Numbered from the stretch's first letter, positions 46,109 to 56,318 are shown. The stretch is 64,000 nucleotides of DNA from Amphibalanus amphitrite (GCF_019059575.1 NW_024881838.1:62001-126000), one strand, 5' to 3'. Program-made: numbers and translations. The notes: generated by a model from the sequence alone, not told the origin.

Positions 46109-48479
46109 TATCCGAAGGTTGGGACTTTTCAATTAAGAACAATCACTATTCTTTAGAATTGTGATTTTCTATTGAAAATCCCAACCTGAGCTACCTCTCT
46201 AGGGGGGTGTTTAGCGTTTCTGCCGCGATTTTGGACATTTTGATTGGGGCAAAAACGGCTAGTTAGATTTTCTTGCCATTTTCAGCGTTTGGTCCCGTGT
46301 GGGGGAGCTACCTTGTGGCAAAGTTACAAAAAATATAATTGACACGTTTTGGGGTAATCGGCACGTGCATTTTCCCATAGGGTTAACATGGGGTAAAATT
46401 TAAAATTCGATTTGCGAAAAATTTCGTCAATTATATTTGCTGATATTTTTAGGATCGGATCTAGGGCTGGCACCTCAACTTTTGGTGTTAATTATTTAAA
46501 AATCATAGGATACAATTTCGGGTATTCTTGACGGACAGTTACCCCATGCTGAGCCTATGGCGATTTCGAAAAATTATTTTCAAATCAATTTTGCCAAAAA
46601 TTTCCACGTTAGATTTTGAAAAAGTTCCAATATGTTGTGCACCGGGGTGTCGGCTACCACGTGGTATGGGTCAGATATGGGGCGATTGAAAAGCACGTGC
46701 CACGTGCAAACGTGTTTGATGGGGTAACCTCCGGGAAAATCCGACATTGGCCAACTGGGGGTCCTATGGCGTGGAAACCACTCCACCTAGCGACACCAAA
46801 TCAACGCAGCCGGTGAGCAGATGAGTCCAGCTTGTCGCACTAGTGGTCACGTGTCGCACGTGCTATTGCATGTGCCGTGGCACGGGGTCAATTTTGGTGC
46901 TTAAATATACTAGCATTGTGAAATGCAAGGAATGGGGGAAATAGCCGTCAGGCCGTCAGTTTTTATGATAGGGTCGATCTGAAAACGGGTTTAGGCACAG
47001 ATTGAAGGGGGCTAAAAAACTGTTATCTCGGATTTTTTGTAAAATGAAAAATTTAAAATTCTGGGGAAATTATATATTCGAAAGGTGAAATTTCCCTAAA
47101 TTTTCCCGTTTTTCGAGTTTAGCCGTCCACTGTTCAGAGACGGTGACACCGGCCGGGGTCATCTTTTACATGCTGATGGCCACGTCGATGGGTCATCACG
47201 TGGCGTGAGCGGTGAAGCTATCAGAGGTCCGGCACGTGCCACGTGGCCACGTGTTTGAGTCGCGTACCTCCCAGATTATCGTGTGTTTGCCGATTTGTGG
47301 CCTTATAGCACGAAAACAGCACAAGCCAGGAACACTGAAATGGTGCAATCAGTGAGGAGACAAGTCCTGCTTACACCACCGGCGGTCACGTGGCACACGT
47401 GCAAATTTGGGCACCTCCTTTGCGGAGATATCTTATAGTAAAATATTCAAATGTGCATAACATTGTCAGTTTAAGTCCGATTCGGCTAGAATTTGGTGGG
47501 TGGATGAATTGTTAAGCAACAGAAACAAATGCGCCACGTTTGACTCAATGCGCCACGTTTGTCTCAAAGCGCCATTTTTGCCGCAAATCGCAGAATGTGC
47601 GTATCTTTGTCGAACATTGGACGATAAGGATGCGCTGTAATTAAGGGATGGCTGCTTAAACGGCAGATATGAATGCACCACATTTGCCGCAGAGCGCCAT
47701 ATTTGTCTTAATGCGTCAGTGTTTGCGTTTAACGGACGGCGGGCGTTTTTTGCGGCGGTGTTTGCGTTTTTTCCGGTGTTTGCGTTAGGCGGCGGGCGGC
47801 CGTTTTTGCGTTTTTTTTGCGGTGTTTGTGTTTGGCGGCGGGCGGCCGTTTTTTTTGCGGCGTTTTGCGGTTGGCGACGGGCGGGCGGGCGTTGCGGGCG
47901 TTTTTTGCGGCGGTGTTTGCGTTTTTTGCGGTTTTTGGGTTTGGCGGCGGGCGGGCGGGCGATGCGGGTGTTTTTGCGGTGTTTGCGTTTGGCGGCGGGC
48001 GGCCGTTTTTGGGGCGGTGTGTGGCGGGCGGCCGTTTCTTTTGCGGCCTTTTGCGGTTTGCGGCGGGCGGCTTTTTGCGGCGTTTTGCGGTCGCCGGCGG
48101 CCGGCCGTTATTTGCGGTGTTGCGGTTTGCGGCGGGCGGTCGTTTTTTGCGGCGTTTCGCGGTTGGCGGCGGGCGATGCGGGCTTTTTTTTGCGGCGGCG
48201 GGGTTTGCGTTTTTTGCGGTGATCGCGTTTTGCGGCGGACGGGCGTTTTTTTGGCGTTTGGCGTGCGTGCGATGCGGGCGGTTTTGATTTTTTGCTGCGT
48301 TTTTTTGAGTTTTTTGCGGTTTTCGCGGGCGATTTTTTTTGCGGCATTTGCGTTGGCGTTTTGGCGTCCGTTTTGCGCGTTTTGCGGTTTTGCGCGTTTT
48401 GCGGCGGGCGGGCGGTTTTTCACAATTAAAGTCCCAACCTTCGGATCCGCAGTGCTGTTCGACAAGCGCTGCCCGGGCC
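46109..48479 (+). repeat. Array unit 6 (2371 bp, full)
   Basis: Full-length unit. The region about 46240-46520 is more diverged from the other units than the rest. Minisatellite about 47720-48416; inverted start copy and terminal hairpin present. Confidence 0.9.
47720..48416 (+). repeat. A-poor minisatellite of unit 6
   Basis: Homologue of the unit 2 minisatellite; it carries a 243-codon minus-strand shadow frame. Confidence 0.85.
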
Positions 48480-48697
48480 TATCCGAAGGTTGGGACTTTT
48501 CAATTAAGACAATCACTATTCTTTAGAATTGTGATTTTCTATTGAAAATCCCAACCTGAGCTACCTCTCTAGGGGGGTGTTTAGCGTTTCTGCCGCGATT
48601 TTGGTCATCTTGATACGCACGTGCTATTGCACGTGCCGTGGCACGGGGTCAATTTTTGTGCTTAAATACACCAACGTTGTTAAATGCAAGGAATGGG
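48480..48697 (+). repeat. Array unit 7 (218-bp deleted copy)
   Basis: Has the exact unit start and 5' hairpin (to about 48615), then jumps to the CGCACGTGCTATTGCACGTG segment, normally ~720 bp further on, and ends at GGAATGGG where unit 8 begins. Large internal deletion plus 3' truncation. Confidence 0.88.
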
Positions 48698-51149
48698 TAT
48701 CCGAAGGTTGGGACTTTTCAATTAAGAACAATCACTATTCTTTAGAATTGTGATTTTCTATTGAAAATCCCAACCTGAGCTACCTCTCTAGGGGGGTGTT
48801 TAGCGTTTCGGCCGCGATTTTGGTCATTTTGATCCCCGCGAAAACGGATAGTTAGATTTTCTTGCCATTTTCACCGTTTGGTCCCGTGTGGGGGAGCTAC
48901 CGGCTGGCAAAGTTACAAAAAATATAATTGACACGTTTTGGGGTAAGCGGCACGTGCATTTTCCCATAGGGTTAACATGGGGAAAAATTAAAAATGCGAT
49001 TTACGGAAAATCTGTTCAGTAATATTTGTCCGCATTTTTAGGGTCGGCTCTCGGGCTGGCACCCCACCCGTCGGTGGTAACCGCTTAAAATATAATTAGA
49101 GAACTTTCGGGTAATTGGCACAGACAGTTACCCCATGTTGAGCCTATGGCGAATTCGAAAAATTATTTTCAAATCGATTTTGCAAAAAATTTCCACGTTA
49201 GATTTTGAAAATATCCCAATATGTTGTGCCCCCGGGTGTCGGCTACCACATGGTATGGGTCAGATATGGGGCGATTGAAAAGCACGTGCCACGTGCAAAC
49301 GTGTTTGATGGGGTAACCTCCGGGAAAATCCGACATTGGCCAACTGGGAGTCCTATGGCGTGGAAACCACTCCACCTAGCGACACCAAATAAGTGCAGCC
49401 GGTGAGCAGATGAGTCCAGCTTGTCCCACTAGTGGTCACGTGGCGCACGTGCTATTGCACGTGCCGTGGCACGAGGTCAATTTTTGTGCTTAAATACACC
49501 AACGTTGTTAAATGCAAGGAATGGGGGAAATGGCCGTCAGGCCGTCAGTTTTTATCATAGGGTCGATCTGAAAACGGGTATAGACACAAAATGAAAAGGC
49601 CTAAAAAACTGCTATCTCGGATTTTTTGCAAAATGAAAAATTAAAAATTCTGGGGAAATTTTATATTCGAAAGGTAAAATTTCCCTAAATTTTCCCATTT
49701 TTCAAGTTTAGCCGTCCACTGTTCAGAGACGGTGACACCGGCCGGGGTCATCTTTTACATGCCGATGGCCACTTATATTGGTCATGACGTGGCGTGAGCC
49801 GTTAAGCTGTCAAAGGTCTGGCACGTGCCACGTGGCCACGTGTTTGAGCCGAGTACCTCCAACATAATGGTGTTTTGTCCAACTGGTGGCCGTATAGCGT
49901 GGAAACAGAACCAGCCAAGAACACTAAATTGGGTCAGTCGGTGAGGGGACAGGTCCTGCTTTCATCACCAGTGGTCACGTGGCACACGTGTTCAGCTGGG
50001 CTCCTCCTTTGCGGAGATATTTTATCGTGAAATATTCAAACGTCCATAACTTTCTCAAATATGGTCCGATTTGGTTCAAATTTGGTGGGTGGATGAATTG
50101 TTAAGCGACATGAACGAATGCGCCATGTTTGTTGCAGTGCGCCACGTTTGTCTCAAAGCGCCATTTTTGCCGCAAAGCTCAGAATGTGCGTAACTTTGTC
50201 GAGCATTGGACGATTAGGATGCGCTGTAATTAAGGGATGGCTGCTTAAACGGCAGATATGATTGCACCACATTTGCCGCAGGGCGCCATATTTGTCTTAA
50301 TGCGTCAGTGTTAGCGTTTTTCTTACGGCGGGCGTTTTTTGCGGCGGTGTTTGCGTTTTTTTCGGGGTTTGCGTTTGACGGCGGGCGGCCGTTTTTGCGT
50401 TTTTGGCGGTGTTTGCGTTTGGCGGCGGGCGGCTGTTTTTTTGCGGCGTTTTGCGGTTGGCGGCGGGCGTGCGTGCGTTGCGGGCGTTTTTTTTTTGCGG
50501 CGGTGTTTGCGTTTTGTGCGGTTTTTGTGTTTGGCGGCGGGCGGGCGGGCGATGCGGGTGTTTTTGCTGTTTGCGTTTGGCGGCGGGCGGCCGTTTTAGC
50601 GGCGGTTTGCGGCGGGCGGCCGTTTTTTGCGGCGTTTTCCGGTTTGCGGCGGGCGACCGTTTTTTGCGGCGTTTTGTGGTTTGCGGCGGGCGGCCGTTTT
50701 TTACGGCGTTTTGCGGTTGCCGGCGGCCGGCCGTTATTTGCGGTTAGCGGCGGGCGGTCGTTTTTTTGCGGCGTTTAGCGGTTTGCGGCGGGCGGCCGTT
50801 TTTGCGGCGTTTTGCGGTTCGCGGCGTGCGGCCGTTTTTTTTTGCGGCGTTTCGCGGTTGGCGGCGGGCGATGCGGGCGTTTTTTTGCGGCGGCGGTGTT
50901 TGCGTTTTTTTGCGGTGTTTGTGTTTTGCGGCGGACGCGCGTTTTTTGCGGCATTTTGTGCGTTTTTTTCTGCGGTTTTCGGCGGGCGGGCGATTGTTTG
51001 TTTGCGAAGTTTGCGTTGGCGTTTTAGGCGTGCGTTTTGCGCGTTTTGCGGTGTTTGCGTTTGGTGGCGGGCGGGCGGGCGGTTTTTCACAATTAAAGTC
51101 CCAACCTTCGGATCCGCAGTGCTGTTCGACAAGCGCTGCCCGGGCCTAT
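48698..51149 (+). repeat. Array unit 8 (~2.45 kb, full, last)
   Basis: Full-length last unit. The minisatellite lies at about 50310-51088, then the inverted start copy, terminal hairpin and GGGCC TAT, after which unrelated DNA starts (GAAATGCTG). Shares the alternative segment with unit 4 at about 49846-50100. Confidence 0.88.
50310..51088 (+). repeat. A-poor minisatellite of unit 8
   Basis: Homologue of the unit 2 minisatellite. Confidence 0.85.
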
Positions 51150-51221
51150 GAAATGCTGATCACCGATGGACAAAAATGGCGTTCAGGTTGAAGTCAGCTC
51201 AGCGGCGGAGTTTCCTACACA

Positions 51222-51247
51222 GTTGGTGGGGCAGCTGCCCCACCAAC
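51222..51247. repeat. 26-bp perfect palindrome
   Basis: GTTGGTGGGGCAG and its exact reverse complement CTGCCCCACCAAC are directly abutted. A C15 run follows at 51280-51294. Probably part of a GC-rich short element. Confidence 0.8.
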
Positions 51248-51553
51248 TTGCCATTTTGTTCAACTAATAGGCATTTTGTCCCCCCCCCCCCCCCACTCCC
51301 AACTTTAGCTTATTTGTAGGACTTCGTTGCTCTGGGAATAAATCTTTTCGCAATGGGCAGGTTTGAAATGTCTGTGTAGGTAATGCAAAATATTATATCT
51401 GTAAAGAAAATAAGTGATTCAGTGTAGCATCTTTTTTAATTTAACAATCGGCCATAGTAGGTTTGACGATTTTTCGCCCCACGAACTTCCCTAGAAAACC
51501 TCTTCCCATGAGCCAGCACAGATGTATTTATATTTTCCTTCATTATCAAAGAA

Positions 51554-51840
51554 GTATAAATGGGAAAGGCAATAGGAACGTGTTGTTTTTATATTAGAAT
51601 TGGTTACACATGTGCTCCGGGAATGGTTCCTTGATCACACCATATAAAGATGGCTAGATCCAAACACAATTGAGGTCGAACGGGGTCGAGTGAACCTCGT
51701 TCGTCCTCGATTGTATTCGACCTCGATTGTATTTGGATATAGCTATTTTATATGGTGTGATCAAGGGTAATTCCTGAAACACACGTGTAACCAACTTTAA
51801 TATAAGAACAACACGTTCCTATTGCTTTTCCCATTTATAC
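51554..51840. mobile_element. Near-perfect 287-bp foldback
   Basis: Almost the whole length is one imperfect palindrome. Left-arm words GTATAAATGGGAAA, CAATAGGAACGTGTTGTT, TTGATCACACCATATAAA and GAGGTCGAA recur inverted in mirrored order on the right, leaving a loop of about 10 nt near 51697. A typical palindromic MITE; no coding capacity. Flanks give no clear duplication. Confidence 0.85.
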
Positions 51841-51905
51841 CAAAACGTCTATGAACTAATGATTTCAAAGAGGTACCAAGAAGCAAAAAAAAAATCTATG
51901 ACGTC

Positions 51906-52769
51906 CACTGCAGGATCCAGAAAGTAGAGCACTTCACGGATAGGCTTTTTAGGATCCGGCCCGGCCCATATCCGGCAAGTCATATCCAGATCCGCCCATT
52001 ATCCGCCTTTCTTTGAATATCAGAATCCGGCCTACCCATGGCCCGTATTGCAGCCAAACTTCCAAAAAATATCCGTAATAATCCGTTTCACCAATAACTG
52101 GTTTCACCCAAAACTGGACTAACAAATTCAATCTAAGGGACCAGACAGCCATACATCTCACAGACCATCATGGTTCCAAAAACCATGCCTATAAACCTAA
52201 AACCACATGAAAATCACCACATTGGTAAACTAGGCATCATCCTTCAATAGTAATACTTGAAGACAAGTCTTGTGACAAGTGAGTGTCATAAAATGATGCC
52301 TATTACTTTAATCAAACCTCTGCTGCCGCTTAACACATTAGGTTAATTTTTAACTTCAATGTTGAATGTTAAAATTTTGATCCGTTTTGATCCGGGTTCA
52401 ACCTTCAATTCCCAAATCCGGCCCGCCCATATCCGTTCTTTTTTAACAAATTTAGAATCCAATCCTATCCGGTCCGCGGATTTATCCGTGGATAACGGAT
52501 TTATCCGGCCCATGAAGTGCTCTACCAGAAAGGCAGTCTCGGACGATGCAGGAAAAGGGCATACTCCCAAAAAAGCTTCTCCGAATCCCTAAAACTCGTC
52601 AGATTTTGATTCCTTACGCACTGCTGTGCATTTAAATTAAACTTTTTACAGAAACTCCGTAGTTTTTGTTTTATTTCATTTTCGAAAAACCGCACATTTT
52701 CGTCGATTTCGGGCGCTGCAGGGAAGGGCATTTGCCCCAAATGCCCCTCCCCCTGGATCCGCCAGTGAT
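51906..52769. mobile_element. Possible outer element (CACTGGCGGATCC ends)
   Basis: CACTGCAGGATCC at 51906-51918 and the inverse of GGATCCGCCAGTG at 52757-52769 differ at two positions. They surround the 51925-52524 insertion. The right part has the hairpin GGGCATTTGCCCCAAATGCCC (52727-52747, 8-bp stem). No convincing TSD (5 of 8 matches only), so this is tentative. Confidence 0.4.
51925..52524. mobile_element. 600-bp hAT-like MITE, TSD CCAGAAAG
   Basis: Perfect 12-bp ends TAGAGCACTTCA and TGAAGTGCTCTA. Perfect 8-bp duplication CCAGAAAG at 51917-51924 and 52525-52532. Both subterminal regions are dense in ATCCG/CGGAT and CCGGCCC words (for example CCCATATCCG near both ends), likely transposase-binding repeats. 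No transposase in the interior. Confidence 0.9.
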
Positions 52770-53038
52770 TGCCTCAATATTTACGTCAATTTCACATGTG
52801 ATATTGCTATAAGCTGTTAGAAAATTGACCAAGCAGACATAGTATTTATCCCTACTTCTGTAAACTAATGACACCAATTGTAAAGGAAAAGTCGCTGAAT
52901 ATTACCAACCGTTTTAAAATGCTTCTCCCAAAAGAACTCTGTAGAAGTATTTCATCGACGTGTCATTTTATGAAACGTAGCACAAAACGTGTGATTGGCT
53001 AGCGTAAACTGCTTCATACGGTACTCCAGAGTCATTAA

Positions 53039-53517
53039 AGTGACCATCCCAACTTACCTACCATTAGTTTTTAGCTGAGATAGCCAATTGGGGTCCCTGG
53101 CTTGCAATTACCGGTTTGGGCACTCAAAACATCGAGAAATGCTTGAATACCCAGATACTAAATTTTAAAGTCTGCAGTTTTCGGATTCTAAGGGGCCAAT
53201 GCATTTTAATGCCCCCTTAAAATTTGTGACGTCAGCGCAAATCTAACGATTTTTAAATCGTATACTAAACTCTTTGGTAAAACGTGATGGAATATGCTGC
53301 TTTGCGCAAAACATCTGCCGCACTTAAAGGATGCCAAATTATTGCTTCCAAATGACGTCACAGAAACCAGCGGAGGTCCCAAAAATAAAACAAAACTTAA
53401 AGTGTAATATCTTGAAAACCGGTGAATATTTTTCGGTGAGATTTAGTAGATACTCGTTTTCGCCCTTTGCCACTTTTATGCCAATTCATTAACTTTTCTG
53501 AAGGTGGGAGGGTCCTT
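53039..53517. mobile_element. 479-bp TTAA-flanked MITE, relative of 15.5-20.7 kb
   Basis: Ends AGTGACCATCCCAACTT and, inverted, AAGGACCCTCCCACCTT, with TTAA at 53035-53038 and 53518-53521. It shares with 15481-20746 the left words ATTAGTTTT and GAGATAGCCAA. It also shares the right words ATTGCTTCCAAATG, GCGGAG.TCCCAAAAA, GGTGAATATTTT and CACTTTTATGCCAATTCA. This short form shows what the 5.3-kb element looked like before its interior grew. Confidence 0.82.
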
Positions 53518-53528
53518 TTAAAATGGGA

Positions 53529-54527
53529 CATGGGTGGAGAATGTTTGAAAAAGTTACCCCGGCCGGCGACCGATAGTCGCGGGAAGACGATACGAGTATA
53601 CTCACGTTGTTCTCAACGGTCATCATCAAACCCCTATTCTGACGCATGGAATAGGATGCTGTGTTTGCTCAAGGATGAGCGTTGTATCCGACACCGTATT
53701 ATTCATAACATTTTTGGAATGATCGAGAAGGCAATTTCCTTTTAAATTATTATTTCTTTTTACTTAAACTTGCAATTTCACAACGAACCCAAACCAAACC
53801 ATATGCCATTTTGAGTACCTAAATGTTGCGTTTTCAGCTGTTTATTGTGTCTCAAAATAGCTACAAAAAGACAACTCACCATAGTAGAAGCTTTACAGAG
53901 AAATTGACAGATCGAACCAAGCAAAGCACTAAAATAGGTCACTGACATCCACGGGCGTAGCCTTTTTCAATGTTGGGCGGCTCTTATAATACAAACAGGG
54001 AGTCGATCCAGGAATATCGACCGGTCCCGGTCTCGTAGCTCAGTTGCTAGAGCGTTGGATTCCGCGTGGCGAGAGCACGCGGCCCGGTTACAACAGTCCG
54101 AGTTCGAAGCATGATGGCCGCTCGGTGTTTATGAGCACCCTGACGGGTACGCTCATAAACGGGTGTGGTTGCGGTTGGTGGCAGGTCAGTTGAAGGCAAT
54201 GAGGTCAAGCAGTAGTTTTGAAAAAGTGCGCCGAAGGCGCGCCAAAATTTCGAAACTGAACAGGATTTGAGAGCAATCTTGGCATTGGCGACCACACGCG
54301 GGTCTTAGGGTTGGAGATTATGGCAAGTTAAGTAAATGGTAAATACCTACCTGATTTGCAATATTACGCCCATGGAAGTCAACATTCGAAGAGCGTGAGT
54401 TTTCTTTTCTCGTATGGAGACAGCTTTTAGGATTTACAAGAGTAGAAAAGTTACCCCGGCCGCGCCGGGGTAGGCTGAAAGTTACCCCGGCCACGGCCGG
54501 GGTGGCCGGGGCAGGTTCTCCACCCAT
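53529..54527. mobile_element. ~1-kb element with CATGGGTGGAGAA ends
   Basis: CATGGGTGGAGAA at 53529 and its inverse at 54515-54527 bound a 999-bp block. GTTACCCCGGCC occurs just inside the left end (53552) and twice near the right (about 54449, 54481). The block contains the tRNA-like segment at 54029-54115. No TSD found. Non-coding. Confidence 0.5.
54029..54115 (+). ncRNA. tRNA-like / SINE-head segment (pol III A and B boxes)
   Basis: TAGCTCAGTTG (54036-54046) fits the tRNA A box and GTTCGAAGC (54102-54110) fits the B box. Their starts are 66 bases apart, longer than in a simple tRNA. Between them lies a hairpin CCGCGTG/CACGCGG (54062-54082). The 5' strand GGTCTCG has no matching 3' acceptor strand after the B box, so this is not a functional tRNA gene. 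A tRNA-derived SINE head or an intron-bearing tRNA pseudogene fits best. Confidence 0.55.
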
Positions 54528-55976
54528 GGGATTGAATGTTAGCATGCTCCGTTTCACAGCTCAGAATGGCAGGTATAAATCAATGATAGTCACAATACAC
54601 ATAGGTGCGGCACAATTCATACTCCTTGCAGAAATTTACCCAGGTGCCAGAAAATGGTTCTCGAGAAATGGATATGCGTTACATCGAATAATTTTGAATG
54701 GCTTTTGACACCTGTCCGATCATAATAGGAACTGGAGAAGCGGAAGACGGATACATTACTCGTCATTTACTGGCATTTGACTCCGTTAATTCCGTGTGTA
54801 AGGGATGCAGATTGCAGAGTCTGGTTAGTCATGTGCCCAACAGTATGCTCAATCGTTATCATATCTTCTTGTTGCACCGATAAGTGCACATATTGCACTT
54901 ATCATAGAAGGATGCGTATGTAAACAGAACTGCTGGTCAATGTTCCCCGGTCTAACCAGCTCCGTCTGACTCGACTGCAGCCTGAACCGCTCCTGACCTC
55001 TTAATACGGTCATAACGGGATTTTTAATGAATGCCTATGAGGTCATTCCATGCTGGAAATAGAGAACCAGGAAGTGATCTGGCCGCGTGGGAAGAGAAAA
55101 TGTGGTTTCGAGTACCGTAAGGTTCCCATTCAACCCGTGCAGCTGCGACTTTTTCCTATTTGATTGTATTTCGCAGTAGCAGGATTTGGGATGTAGCTGA
55201 TAGCAATTCAAGATCTCAGAAAAGCCTTTGCACTCCCGAACTGTTTTGGTCTTCATATAGTTAACTCGCTCAAATAACTTGAAATAATGCATTCCCGAAC
55301 TCTTAGTGGTACAATCTGCAGTGCTTACAAACCCACAATTTATCATAAATTGGCAGTTTTAGGCATGTCAAATAAAAGCCTGCTTGATGTGCATTAGACG
55401 GCCGATCATTCAGACCGCACAAAAGAAGTAGGTACCGTGCATACCACGCATATTCAGTTTGAATAAATTACTTGCATTGGTATCACACATGGCGATTGAC
55501 AAAATGCGCAATTTCCATTAGCTTGTTAAATTATATAGCCGGAGTCGTTTATATTCATCGTGCACTGAGCCCAACATTGCCCATGACATTATCAAAATCA
55601 GTAAATCTGAAATGGGTTTATCGACGAAAAGCGGCATTTGTTTAGACGTAAGACATGAATATGAGGCACTTGGAAGCTCGGGACTTTCAATAAATCGTAT
55701 TTACAAAGGAGCCCGATAACCGATTCTCATGTGTTCCCACCGCTATTCGAAAATATCACGACTTTGATAAAGCAGACCGTTGCTAGCTCCGTGCCGATTT
55801 CTTTTTTTATCAGACCGCTGCAACCGCGTGTCTCTAGCTTGAAGAACCGCATTAGGAAAATACAGCACTTGTAGCTGCCCACTTATAACATAACATCTCA
55901 ATATACAAATAGCAGCAAATCGGACGCATTCTGACGAAGCGGCTCGATTCCTTGCGCTAGCGGACTGGCACGTGCT
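54528..55976. other. Unassigned sequence
   Basis: No repeat structure seen. A 103-codon minus-strand frame at 55035-55346 has a protein-like, Cys-containing composition (for example NCYQLHPKSCYC). I recognise no family and see no splice or promoter support. Confidence 0.35.
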
Positions 55977-55991
55977 CCCCCCCCCCCCCCC
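55977..55991 (+). repeat. C15 homopolymer
   Basis: Fifteen consecutive C. Similar G or C runs of 12-15 lie near 5573, 22396, 24484, 30764, 36199 and 51280, usually inside repeats. Confidence 0.85.
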
Positions 55992-56318
55992 GATGTCTGG
56001 CGGTCGTCCATCCTGGGTGTCTGGCGCTGACGGCTGCGATGACGGAGGGTCAACCTGACATCGTTACCTGACAGTATTAGACGACAGTAAACTCTAATGC
56101 TGCCCGGTAAGATGACAGGCGACCTGGTCCGGAGGTTCCAGCGAGCGCCACTAGGTGGCAGTAGCTCCGACAGAGGCGGCCCGCGGCGGAGAGCGCCTCC
56201 TCTCCGACGGGCCTCGCTGTATGTTGGGTGGACGAGGATGGCGGTGCAATGTGATGTCGGAGAGACGTCCCTGGGAAGTTTTACGGCACATACCTTTCGG
56301 TGAGTCACACGTTGACTG

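Noticed and set aside
32520..49405. A 66-codon + frame and a 68-codon - frame conserved in seven units (for example 39586-39786 and 39550-39756)
   Set aside because: Conservation equals that of the surrounding DNA in a homogenised array. Frames overlap on both strands, have no upstream signals, and changes do not favour third positions on inspection.
38281..51088. Long open frames (up to 267 codons on +, 243 on -) in the array minisatellites
   Set aside because: With almost no A on + and therefore almost no T on -, TAA, TAG and TGA are nearly impossible on both strands. Overlapping frames are open together and the products are low-complexity.
51906..52769. Confident call of an outer element around the 51.9-kb MITE
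   Set aside because: Inverted ends are present but the flanking 8 bases match at only five positions, so it is listed as tentative.
55035..55346. 103-codon minus-strand frame as a gene
   Set aside because: Composition is plausible, but there is no family match I can name and no supporting signals; kept only as a note within the region entry.
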